A DNA stretch of 64,000 nucleotides from Actinomycetospora sp. TBRC 11914 (GTDB lineage Bacteria > Actinomycetota > Actinomycetes > Mycobacteriales > Pseudonocardiaceae): assembly GCF_012933465.1 (NCBI RefSeq), contig NZ_JABBND010000007.1, positions 1 through 64,000 of the forward strand, written 5' to 3'. The notes beneath the pieces are model-generated. The model saw only the letters and a list, made by a program, of their open reading frames with translations, was not told the origin of the DNA and ran no database searches. Positions 33,176 to 40,870 of the stretch are shown here, piece after piece. The stretch's first letter is position 1. Each line of letters begins with the position of its first letter. A program made the position numbers and the translations under genes.

Positions 33176-34876
33176 TCACGGTGCACCACGCAGCAGCTCG
33201 CGGACCTTCACCGTGCGCAACCGGTTGAGCGCCGCCGCGACCTCGTGACGACGCGGCACGGCGAGGTCGGTGGCGTCGCGCCCGCCGCCGAGCAGCGCGT
33301 CGACCCCGGCGCGACCCAGCTCGGCGTCGAGCAGGTCGAGGCCCTCCCCGAGCGGGATCGTCCCGTCGAGCACGCCCTCGCCCAGCAGCGCGAGCGCCCG
33401 CCCGATGCCCGTCACCTGTGACCGGTCGACGATCTGCTCGACCGCGGACAGGTCGACGTCGTCCTCCCCGAACGTCAGCGTGTCGACCCCGCGGGCGGTG
33501 ACCCGGCGCTTGCCCTGCCGTCCGGTCGGGTCCAACGACGACGGGTCGACCACGCGGCGGGTCACCGGCGGGAACCCGGAGTGCTCCACCGCGCGCGTCC
33601 GGCCCTGGGCGGCGATCTCGTGGGCCCGCCCGGTCACCTCCCGGCAGGCGTACGAGTCCATCATGATCACCGTGTCGGCGACCTCGAGGTAGTCGCCCGA
33701 CCCGCCCATGACCAGCACCGACGAGACGCCGCGCTCGGCGTGCAGCGGGCGGATGCGCTCCACGAACGGCACCAGCGGCTCGGTCGCGATGAGCTGCTGC
33801 ATCCGCCCGTCGCGGATCATGATGTTGGTGGCCGAGGTGTCCTCGTCGACCAGCAGCACGCCCGCACCGGCCTCGACCGCCTCCACCATCGAGGCGGCCT
33901 GGCTGGTGGAGCCCGAGGCGTTCGTCGTCGAGAAGTCGTCGGTCGGCAGCGTCTCACCCCTCTGGCCCGAGGGCAGGTGCGTCACGAACGCCGAGACGTC
34001 GGTGCGCACGACGCTGCGGCCGTCCTCGGCCCGCACCTTGACCGCGTCGTCGCGGGCCACGACGCGCTCGCGGCCGTCCCCGGGCTGGTGGTCGTACACC
34101 CCCGCCTCGATCGCGCGCAGCACCGTCGACTTGCCGTGGTAGCCGCCCCCGACGATGAGCGTGACGCCCTCCGGGACCCCGAGCCCGGTCACGTCGCCCG
34201 CGTTCGGCGTCGGGATCGTGACGCGCAACGACTCCGGCGACGCGAACGGGGTCGCGCCCTCCAGCGGGTGGTCGTCCACCCCGGAGCGCCGCGGGAGGAC
34301 CGCGCCGTCGGCGACGAACGCGACGAGCCGGCGCTCGGCGAGCGCCGCGCGCAGCGCGACCGCGTCCTCCACGGTGGTGACGAACTCGCGGGCCGCGCGG
34401 CGGTCGTCGTCGGGAAAGCCCTCCCACCGCAGCTGCGCGACGGCGGCCGGGAGCGTCTCGCCGAGCAGCGTCGCCGCCTCGCGGCCGAGGATCCGGCGCT
34501 TGGGCCCGGGCATGGGCACGCCGAGCTCCACGGTGACGGTGCCGTCGGCCTCGACGCGGCCGGCGCTGCGCTCGAGGACCTCGGGTCCCCCGGCGTCGAC
34601 GTGCACCGGTGTGCCCCGCAGCGCGCGGCGCAGCCGGCGGAGGAGGAAGCCCGACAGCGCCCGCCGGCGGTCGGGCGTCGTCGTCAGCTCGGTGGGTGCG
34701 GCGTCGGGCAGCCGCACGCGGATCCGCGACGGCGGGGCGAACGGGTCGGCCTGGACGCGGACGACCGTCAACGTCGCGCCGGAGCCGAGCGGCCAGTCCC
34801 CGGACAGCGACCTGTAGCGGCCGTAGCTCTGGCCGTCGAGCGAGCGCAGGGTGGCGGCGAGGTCGTCCCGGGGCAT
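33176..34876 (-). CDS. ABC-class predicted ATPase (COG3044 type)
   Basis: The 566-residue soluble protein matches the 'predicted ATPase of the ABC class' group: an N-terminal domain (LRSLDGQSYGRYRSLSGDW), Walker A GGGYHGKSTVLRAIEAGVYD, a long middle segment with VTHLPSGQRGETLPTDDFST, LLVDEDTSATNIMIRD (Walker B with a D-E-D-T-S-A-T-N motif) and SVLVMGGSGDYLEVAD. No membrane helices are present. The biological role is not established; the family is widely conserved. ATG at 34876. It is divergent from a small membrane-protein cassette (57 bp). Confidence 0.9.
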   Translation of the reverse strand: MPRDDLAATLRSLDGQSYGRYRSLSGDWPLGSGATLTVVRVQADPFAPPSRIRVRLPDAAPTELTTTPDRRRALSGFLLRRLRRALRGTPVHVDAGGPEVLERSAGRVEADGTVTVELGVPMPGPKRRILGREAATLLGETLPAAVAQLRWEGFPDDDRRAAREFVTTVEDAVALRAALAERRLVAFVADGAVLPRRSGVDDHPLEGATPFASPESLRVTIPTPNAGDVTGLGVPEGVTLIVGGGYHGKSTVLRAIEAGVYDHQPGDGRERVVARDDAVKVRAEDGRSVVRTDVSAFVTHLPSGQRGETLPTDDFSTTNASGSTSQAASMVEAVEAGAGVLLVDEDTSATNIMIRDGRMQQLIATEPLVPFVERIRPLHAERGVSSVLVMGGSGDYLEVADTVIMMDSYACREVTGRAHEIAAQGRTRAVEHSGFPPVTRRVVDPSSLDPTGRQGKRRVTARGVDTLTFGEDDVDLSAVEQIVDRSQVTGIGRALALLGEGVLDGTIPLGEGLDLLDAELGRAGVDALLGGGRDATDLAVPRRHEVAAALNRLRTVKVRELLRGAP

Positions 34877-34933
34877 GGCGGGGAGGGTGCCCGACGTGCC
34901 CGCCGGACATGTCCGCGGTGGGAGGATGGAGGG

Positions 34934-35305
34934 GTGATCATCCCGCTCGCCTGGGTGCTCGGCGTCGCGGCCCTGGCCTGGGCGCTGTGGTGCGGTGTGT
35001 CGGCGGTCGTGGACCAGGCGCCGACGTACCACCACCGGCTCGCGCTGCTGGTCATCGAGGTCGTCGCGCTGCTCCAGGCGCTGCTGGCCGTCGTGCTGCT
35101 CGTCGTCCAGGGCGGGCGGACCGGCGGAGCCGTCGCGGAGATCGTCGGATATCTCATCGCGCTGGTCATCGCGCTGCCGGTCGGCGCCGCGCTCGCGTAC
35201 CAGGAGCGGACGCGGTACGGCTCGATCGTGCTCGCGATCGCGGGGGTCACGCTGGCCGTGCTCGTGCTGCGCACCACCCAGGTCTGGGAGGCGACCCGTG
35301 TCTGA
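34934..35305 (+). CDS. Four-helix small membrane protein
   Basis: The 123-residue protein has about four hydrophobic helices (PLAWVLGVAALAWALWCGVS, LLVIEVVALLQALLAVVLLV, EIVGYLIALVIALPVGAALA, SIVLAIAGVTLAVLVL). A GGAGGATGGAGG stretch precedes the GTG at 34934. Its stop overlaps the next gene by 8 bp, so the two are co-translated. No named family is recognised; the pair with the next protein is probably a small membrane complex. Confidence 0.65.
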   Translation: MIIPLAWVLGVAALAWALWCGVSAVVDQAPTYHHRLALLVIEVVALLQALLAVVLLVVQGGRTGGAVAEIVGYLIALVIALPVGAALAYQERTRYGSIVLAIAGVTLAVLVLRTTQVWEATRV

Positions 35306-35717
35306 CCCGTCGTCCGAGGGGGCGACCGCCACCGCGCCCCGCCGCATCAACAGCGGCCCCGGCGTCGTCCTGCTCGTCGTCTACGTGATCTTCGCGATCT
35401 CGGCCGGCGCGCGGGCGGTGTTCCAGCTCGCGGTCCAGTTCCACGTCGCCCCGCTGGCCTACGTGCTCTCGGCGTTCTCGGCGGCGGTCTACATCGTGGC
35501 CGCGGTCGCGATCGGGCGCCGGCGCCGGACGCTCGCGCTCACCGCGGTGTGGATCGAGCTGATCGGCGTGGTCGGGATCGGCCTGTTCACCGTCCTCGCC
35601 CCGCAGGACTTCACCGACGCCACGGTCTGGAGCGACTTCGGCAGCGGCTACGGCTACGTCCCGCTGATCCTCCCGGTGCTCGGGCTGATCTGGCTGTTCC
35701 GCGTGCGGGAGTCCTGA
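35298..35717 (+). CDS. Four-helix small membrane protein, coupled to previous gene
   Basis: The 139-residue protein has an N-terminal soluble tail (SDPSSEGATATAPRRINSGP) and four helices (GVVLLVVYVIFAISAGARAV, AYVLSAFSAAVYIVAAVAIG, LTAVWIELIGVVGIGLFTVL, VPLILPVLGLIWLFRV). GTG at 35298 lies inside the previous gene's end, which implies coupling. The hydrolase gene begins 3 bp after its stop. Unknown function; similar short integral proteins are common in actinobacteria. Confidence 0.7.
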   Translation: MSDPSSEGATATAPRRINSGPGVVLLVVYVIFAISAGARAVFQLAVQFHVAPLAYVLSAFSAAVYIVAAVAIGRRRRTLALTAVWIELIGVVGIGLFTVLAPQDFTDATVWSDFGSGYGYVPLILPVLGLIWLFRVRES

Positions 35718-35719
35718 CC

Positions 35720-36580
35720 GTGCAGACCCGCACCCTCGCGACCGCCGAGGTCGACCTCGTCCACGACGTCGCCGGCCCCCTCCCGCCCGCCGACGGACGA
35801 CCGCCGCTGCTGCTGATCGGCCAGCCGATGGACGCCTCGGGCTTCCGCGCCCTGGCGTCCCACCTCGGCGACCGCACCGTCGTCACCTACGACCCGCGCG
35901 GCCTCGGGCGCAGCGTCCGCCACGACGGGCGCACCGACAGCGACCCCGAGGTGCAGGCGCGGGACCTGCACGCGCTCGTCGCCGAGCTCGGCACCGGCCC
36001 GGTCGACGTGTTCGCCTCCAGCGGCGGCGCGGTGACGGGCCTGGCCTGGGTGACGGCGTTCCCCGACGACGTCGCCACGCTGGTCGCCCACGAGCCGCCG
36101 CTCTTCGGCCCGCTGCCCGACGCCGAGGTCGCGACCCGGGCGTACGACCGGGTGCGCGAGACGTACGAGCAGCGCGGCTGGGGGGCGGGGATGGCCGCCT
36201 TCGTCGGCATGACGACGTGGGTGGGCGAGTTCACCGCGGAGTTCCTCGCGCAGCCGCTCCCGGACCCGGCGGCCCTCGGGATGCCGCCCGAGGACGACGG
36301 CCGCCGGGACGACCCGCTCCTGTCCGCACGCTCGCTGCCGGTGGTGCGCTACCGGGTCGACCTCGGCGCGCTGGCGGCGGCGCCGACGCGGATCGTCCTC
36401 GCGGTGGGCGAGGAGTCGGCCGGCGTGTTCCCGGGCCGAGTGGCGGTCGAGCTGGCGGCGCGGCTCGACCAGGAGCCGGTGGTGTTCCCCGGCGGTCATG
36501 GTGGGTTCAGCGCCGAGGACGCCCACTGGCCCGGGCAGGCGACGGCGTTCGCCGAGCGGCTCAGAGCTGCGCTCATGTGA
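35720..36580 (+). CDS. Alpha/beta hydrolase
   Basis: The 286-residue protein has an alpha/beta-hydrolase fold with PLLLIGQPMDASGFRAL, VVTYDPRGLGRS, a nucleophile elbow in FASSGGAVTG (S-x-G variant rather than G-x-S-x-G) and a late His in GGHGGFSAED. Similar actinobacterial hydrolases have this A-S-S-G-G elbow. GTG at 35720, 3 bp after the preceding membrane-protein gene, so it is the last gene of a three-gene unit. Its final codons ATG TGA form the left arm of a strong palindrome. The substrate is unknown. Confidence 0.8.
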   Translation: MQTRTLATAEVDLVHDVAGPLPPADGRPPLLLIGQPMDASGFRALASHLGDRTVVTYDPRGLGRSVRHDGRTDSDPEVQARDLHALVAELGTGPVDVFASSGGAVTGLAWVTAFPDDVATLVAHEPPLFGPLPDAEVATRAYDRVRETYEQRGWGAGMAAFVGMTTWVGEFTAEFLAQPLPDPAALGMPPEDDGRRDDPLLSARSLPVVRYRVDLGALAAAPTRIVLAVGEESAGVFPGRVAVELAARLDQEPVVFPGGHGGFSAEDAHWPGQATAFAERLRAALM

Positions 36581-36619
36581 ACGGATGTGGTCGTCAGGAC
36601 GACGAAATCCGTTCACATG
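36574..36619. terminator. Palindromic element 1 (stop codon in stem)
   Basis: Perfect 13-bp arms catgtgaacggat (36574-36586) and atccgttcacatg (36607-36619) enclose a 20-nt core that itself contains tcgtc/gacga complements. It lies between two convergent genes. The left arm contains the last codon and stop of the hydrolase gene. The outer sequence catgtgaac/gttcacatg recurs at 57538-57583. Confidence 0.8.
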
Positions 36620-36623
36620 GGCG

Positions 36624-37421
36624 TCAGCCCAGCCCGGTCCCCTCGACCCCGCGGCGCCAGTAGCCGTCGAGGTCGATCCACTCGGTGGGCAGCAGGTCGC
36701 GCAGCCGCCGCCGCACCGGGCGCAGCGCCGACGCCTCGGCCCCCATCCACACCAGCCCCTCGCCCCCGGGCCGCTCCCAGGCGGCGACGGCGTCGCCGAG
36801 CAGCGTCGTCGTGCCCGGCTCGGCGCCGTCGCGGTGCAGCCACCGGATCCCGACGCCGGGCGGCGCGGCCAGGTCCTGCTCCTCGCCCGCGTCGGCGACC
36901 TCGATCAGCGCCAGCCCGGACGCGCCGGCGGGGAGGTGCGCGAGCCACCGGGTGAGCGCCGGCAGCGCGGTCTCGTCGCCGCCGAGCAGGTACCAGTCGC
37001 GGGGCTCGGCGGCCAGCGAGGAGCGCGGCCCGTAGAGCCACAGCGCCCCGGCCGGGTCCTCGATCCAGCGGCCCGCGAGGCCGGACCCGTGGCGCACGAA
37101 GTCGATCTCGAGCTCGTCGTCGTCCCGTGACCGGAGGGTGTACTCGCGATAGGGGCGCGGGCGGCCCGGCGGCGGCGCGACGAGCCCGCGGGGGCCGATC
37201 TCCGGGCGGTCCGGCTCGCCGCCGGGCTCGAGGGGGAAGAAGAGCTTGGCGTGGTCGGTCGGGCCGGTGAGCGGGAGCGCGGCGACCGCACCGGCCGTCG
37301 TCGCCCGCAGCCGCACCCGGCGCATCCGCGGCGTCACGTCGGTCGCGTCGAGGACCTCGACCCGCACCGGGTCGACGTCGTGCGCGACCTGCGTGAGGAC
37401 GGGGGCGTTGCGGACCACCAT
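36624..37421 (-). CDS. Siderophore-interacting protein (ferric reductase, SIP family)
   Basis: The 265-residue flavoprotein has the FAD motif RPYREYTLRS, an N-terminal MRRVRLRAT strand, and the SIP C-terminal NAD(P)H domain with DWYLLGGDETALPALTRWLA and a final ALRPVRRRLRD with a Trp/Tyr-rich end (DLDGYWRRG). These proteins reduce ferric siderophores to release iron. ATG at 37421. It is divergent from the GH15 gene and shows no adjacent siderophore synthesis or uptake genes, so the siderophore is unknown. Confidence 0.9.
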   Translation of the reverse strand: MVVRNAPVLTQVAHDVDPVRVEVLDATDVTPRMRRVRLRATTAGAVAALPLTGPTDHAKLFFPLEPGGEPDRPEIGPRGLVAPPPGRPRPYREYTLRSRDDDELEIDFVRHGSGLAGRWIEDPAGALWLYGPRSSLAAEPRDWYLLGGDETALPALTRWLAHLPAGASGLALIEVADAGEEQDLAAPPGVGIRWLHRDGAEPGTTTLLGDAVAAWERPGGEGLVWMGAEASALRPVRRRLRDLLPTEWIDLDGYWRRGVEGTGLG

Positions 37422-37505
37422 GGCCGTCACGCTAACGGCGGGTGTTCGCCCGATGTCGCGGACCCGGAACCCGGCCGCCACGGGAGTAGGGCAGCATCCC
37501 GGCTC

Positions 37506-39431
37506 GTGACGGCACAGCAGACGGGCGCCGCGGCCGGCCCGGAGATCTCGGCGGACCGCATCCCGCGCCTCGTGGCGAGCCCGTTCCCGCCGATCGCCGA
37601 CTACGGCTTCCTCTCCGACTGCGAGACCACCGCGCTCGTCGCGCCCAACGGCGCCGTCGAGTGGCTGTGCCTGCCGCGGATGGACTCCCCCAGCGTCTTC
37701 GGCGCCGTCCTCGACCGGGACGCGGGCACCTTCCGGGTCTCGCCGGACGGCGTCGACGTGCCGGCCGCCCGGCGCTACGTTCCCGGGACGATGGTGCTCG
37801 AGACGACGTGGTGCACGCGGACCGGCTGGCTGCAGGTGCTCGACGTCCTGCTCATGGGGCCGTGGCACCACGAGGGCGAGCGGTCCGGGTCGCACATGCG
37901 GGCGCCGACGGACTACGACGCCGACCACGTGCTGCTCCGCGTCGCGCGCTGCCTGTCGGGGCAGGTGCAGCTGCGCATGGAGTGCGCGCCGATGTTCGAC
38001 TACGGGCGGACGCCGGCGCAGTGGTCGTATCCCGACGGCGGGTACCGGACGGCGCGCGCCGTCGGCGGTCCCGAGGACGGTCCGGCGCTGCTGCTCACGA
38101 CCGACACCAACGTCGGGTTCGAGGGCGCGCACGCGACGTCGCGGACGCTGATCAAGGAAGGCGAGTGGCGCTACTTCGCGCTCTCGTGGAGCGAGCACGC
38201 CCCGCCGGCGACGGTCGACGAGGCCCTGGACCGGCTGACCTGGACCGAGCACCACTGGCGGCACTGGCTCGACCGCGGCGACTTCCCCGACCACCGCTGG
38301 CTGCCCTACCTACAGCGCTCGGCCCTCACGCTCAAGGGCCTGACGTTCGCGCCGACCGGGGCGATCGCGGCCGCGGCGACGACGTCGCTGCCCGAGACCC
38401 CGGGCGGCGAGCGCAACTGGGACTACCGCTACTCCTGGATCCGCGACTCGGCGCTGGCCCTGTGGGCGCTGTACGCGCTGGGGTTCGACTGGGAGGCCAA
38501 CGACTTCTTCTACTTCGTCGCCGAGGCCGCCGAGGCCGCCGCCGGGCACCTGCAGATCATGTACGGCGTCGACGGGCGGTCGCGGCTCGACGAGGAGGTG
38601 CTCGCCCACCTCGACGGCTACGAGGGCGCCTACCCGGTGCGCATCGGCAACGGTGCGTACGACCAGGCGCAGCACGACGTCTGGGGCGCCGCGGTCGGGG
38701 CGATCTACCAGTACGTCCGCAGCCGCGACCGGCTCGACGACCGCCTGTGGCGCATCGTCGTGACCCAGGTCGAGGCGGCGCTGGAGAACTGGCGCGGACC
38801 CGACCGCGGGCCGTGGGAGGTGCGCGGCGAGCCGCAGCACTTCACCACCTCGAAGATCGCCTGCTGGCTCGCGGCCGACCGGGGCGCCCGGCTGGCGGCG
38901 CTGCGCGGCGACGCCAAGCGCGAGGACCGGTGGGCGCGGGCGGCGGCCGAGATCCGCGACGACGTGCTGGCGAACGCCGTCGACTCCCGCGGCGTGCTCT
39001 GCCAGCACTACGCGACGACGGCGCTGGACGCGTCGCTGCTGCTCATGCCGATCGTCGGGTTCCTGTCGCCGGAGGATCCACGGTGCCGGGCGACGGTGCT
39101 CGCGATCGCCGACGAACTCACGACCGACGACCTCGTGCTGCGCTACCTCGTGGAGGACACCGACGACGGGCTCTCCGGGGAGGAGGGCACGTTCACGATC
39201 TGCTCGTTCGCCCTGGTGTCGGCGCTCGCGGTGATCGGTGAGGTCGACCGCGCGACCGCGCTGTGCGAGAAGCTCTTGGCCTCGGCGTCGTCGCTGCACC
39301 TCTACGCCGAGGAGATCGACCCGCACTCGGGGCGACATCTGGGCAACTTCCCGCAGGCGTTCACGCACCTCGGGCTCATCCAGGCGGTGATGAACATCGT
39401 GCGGGCGGAGAAGAAGGCGGCCCGGCGGTAG
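37506..39431 (+). CDS. GH15-family glucoamylase/trehalase-type enzyme
   Basis: The 641-residue protein has the GH15 layout common in actinobacteria: an N-terminal beta-sandwich (IADYGFLSDCETTALVAPNG, VEWLCLPRMDSPSVFGAVLD) then an (alpha/alpha)6 barrel with LKGLTFAPTGAIAAAATTSL, PGGERNWDYRYSWIRDSAL, EGTFTICSFALV and the second acid region LYAEEIDPHSGRHLGNFPQA. Mycobacterial relatives act as trehalases; others cleave alpha-glucans. The exact sugar cannot be set here. GTG at 37506. No signal peptide, so probably cytoplasmic, consistent with trehalose recycling. Confidence 0.9.
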   Translation: MTAQQTGAAAGPEISADRIPRLVASPFPPIADYGFLSDCETTALVAPNGAVEWLCLPRMDSPSVFGAVLDRDAGTFRVSPDGVDVPAARRYVPGTMVLETTWCTRTGWLQVLDVLLMGPWHHEGERSGSHMRAPTDYDADHVLLRVARCLSGQVQLRMECAPMFDYGRTPAQWSYPDGGYRTARAVGGPEDGPALLLTTDTNVGFEGAHATSRTLIKEGEWRYFALSWSEHAPPATVDEALDRLTWTEHHWRHWLDRGDFPDHRWLPYLQRSALTLKGLTFAPTGAIAAAATTSLPETPGGERNWDYRYSWIRDSALALWALYALGFDWEANDFFYFVAEAAEAAAGHLQIMYGVDGRSRLDEEVLAHLDGYEGAYPVRIGNGAYDQAQHDVWGAAVGAIYQYVRSRDRLDDRLWRIVVTQVEAALENWRGPDRGPWEVRGEPQHFTTSKIACWLAADRGARLAALRGDAKREDRWARAAAEIRDDVLANAVDSRGVLCQHYATTALDASLLLMPIVGFLSPEDPRCRATVLAIADELTTDDLVLRYLVEDTDDGLSGEEGTFTICSFALVSALAVIGEVDRATALCEKLLASASSLHLYAEEIDPHSGRHLGNFPQAFTHLGLIQAVMNIVRAEKKAARR

Positions 39432-39450
39432 GGGTCGCGGTGTCGGGATG

Positions 39451-39499
39451 CCAGCGAAGCGTCGTTGCTTGCATCCAGTGGCAGAAAAGCCGCATCGTC
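39451..39499 (+). repeat. 49-bp repeat, left copy (inverted pair with 40791-40839)
   Basis: The core agcgtcgttgcttgc plus tccagtggcag is found again, reverse complemented, at 40791-40839; 42 of 49 aligned bases agree by eye. This copy overlaps the stop codon of the CoA-transferase gene at 39498. It has weak internal symmetry (aagc...gctt within gatgc...gcatc) and sits between two convergent gene ends. Confidence 0.85.
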
Positions 39500-40790
39500 A
39501 GGGCGCCCAGACCGGGTCGTCGGCGCCGATCTCGTGAGCCGGGCCCGCCCACTGTCCGCCGAACACCGGCGGCGGCACCTCGACGCGGCCGAGGGACCGG
39601 GTGACCGGCCCGACCGGCGGAGCCGCGGTGCCGAGCTCCGGGTGGGCCCACAGCCACTCCGCCGTGCGCGCCAGCGCCAGCTCCCGGATCGACCCCCCGC
39701 GGGTCGGGCGCTCGGCCAGGCCGAGGAGCGCAGACGCGGCGGCGAGGTAGCCGGTCGCGTGGTCGAGGGCCTGGGCGGGGAGCGCGCCGGGCCGCCCATC
39801 CTCGCGGGCGTGCGCCACGGCGACCCCCGACGCCGCCTGCACGATGCTGTCGAACCCGCGCCGCCCGGCCCACGGCCCCGTCCAGCCCCACGCGTCGAGC
39901 CGGACGACGACGAGCTCGGGCCGCCGCGCGAGCAGGTCCTCGGGAGCGAGCCCGAAGCGGTCGAGAGCGCCGGGCCGGTAGCCGGTGACGACGACGTCGG
40001 CGGTGTCGGCCAGGGCGCGCAGCCGGGGATCGGCGGCGTCGAGGACCGTCGTGCGCTTGCCGAGGCCGGTGTCGACCTGCTGGGCGGGCACCTCGGGCAG
40101 GTGCGGCGGGTCGACGCGCAGCACGTCGGCGCCCGCCAGCGCGAGGGTGCGGGTCGCGACGGGTCCGGCGATGACGCGGGTGAGGTCGAGGACGCGGAAC
40201 CCACCGGCGACGCCGGCCGCGGGGACCCCGGGGCGCCACACCGTCACCAGCGGCTCGGCGGCCACGGCGCGGCCGGGCGCCGACGACGACCACGTGGTCC
40301 GGTCCCGGACGGCCACCGCGATGCCACCGGCCGCTGTCACGACCTCCTCGACCTCGAGGGCCGGGCGGGCGGCGAGAGTGGCGGCGAGGTCGTCCGGGCC
40401 GGCGTCGTCGGGGACCCCGAGCGCGGCGAGCAGCCGGGACCGGTGGTGGGGGTAGTTGGCGTGCGTCCGGACCCAGCCGTCACCCGCCCGCCAGAACCCC
40501 GACAGCGGCGCGAACCCGCCGGGGGCCTCGCCGTCGATCCGCAGCAGCTGGTCGGCGCGGAAGGAGCTGCCGACCCGGGCCGCGTCGAGCTCCGGCGTCG
40601 GTGCCCCGCGCAGCAGTGACGCCGCCCCGGCCGCCGTCGCCACCGAGGCCTGGGCCAGCGCGTCGACGGGCAGCGGCGACGACAGCCCCGTCGACGTCCC
40701 GCGCCAGGTCGGCTCCGGCGGCGGCGCCGCGGTGTCCAGCCGGGACCAGAGGTCGCGCACGGCGGCGTCGCGGGGCTCGTCCACGGGCAC
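39498..40790 (-). CDS. CaiB-like CoA-transferase with rearranged domain order
   Basis: In the 430-residue protein the family III N-terminal signature (FRVLDLTRVIAGPVATRTLA, LAGADVLRVDPP) does not begin until about residue 197. The first 190 residues instead resemble the C-terminal half of CaiB proteins (for example APLSGFWRAGDGWVRTHANY and the helix after it). The second half has a D-H-A-T-G-Y-L motif. So the order seems permuted, or two half-domains are fused. It probably transfers CoA, but the active site should be checked. GTG at 40790. Both gene ends abut copies of a 49-bp inverted repeat. Confidence 0.8.
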   Translation of the reverse strand: MPVDEPRDAAVRDLWSRLDTAAPPPEPTWRGTSTGLSSPLPVDALAQASVATAAGAASLLRGAPTPELDAARVGSSFRADQLLRIDGEAPGGFAPLSGFWRAGDGWVRTHANYPHHRSRLLAALGVPDDAGPDDLAATLAARPALEVEEVVTAAGGIAVAVRDRTTWSSSAPGRAVAAEPLVTVWRPGVPAAGVAGGFRVLDLTRVIAGPVATRTLALAGADVLRVDPPHLPEVPAQQVDTGLGKRTTVLDAADPRLRALADTADVVVTGYRPGALDRFGLAPEDLLARRPELVVVRLDAWGWTGPWAGRRGFDSIVQAASGVAVAHAREDGRPGALPAQALDHATGYLAAASALLGLAERPTRGGSIRELALARTAEWLWAHPELGTAAPPVGPVTRSLGRVEVPPPVFGGQWAGPAHEIGADDPVWAP

Positions 40791-40839
40791 GAGGATGTGG
40801 ATTTCCTGCCACTGGACGCAAGCAACGACGCTCCGCTTG
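40791..40839 (-). repeat. 49-bp repeat, right copy
   Basis: The inverted partner of 39451-39499. It begins immediately upstream of the CoA-transferase GTG start and lies in the 80-bp gap to the divergent FAD-oxidase gene. Here the symmetry is better (gcaagc...gcttgc). Its position makes a promoter or operator role possible, whereas the left copy lies at gene ends. Confidence 0.85.
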
Positions 40840-40870
40840 CACAGAAGAGGGCGTGCACGAAGGTGGGGCC

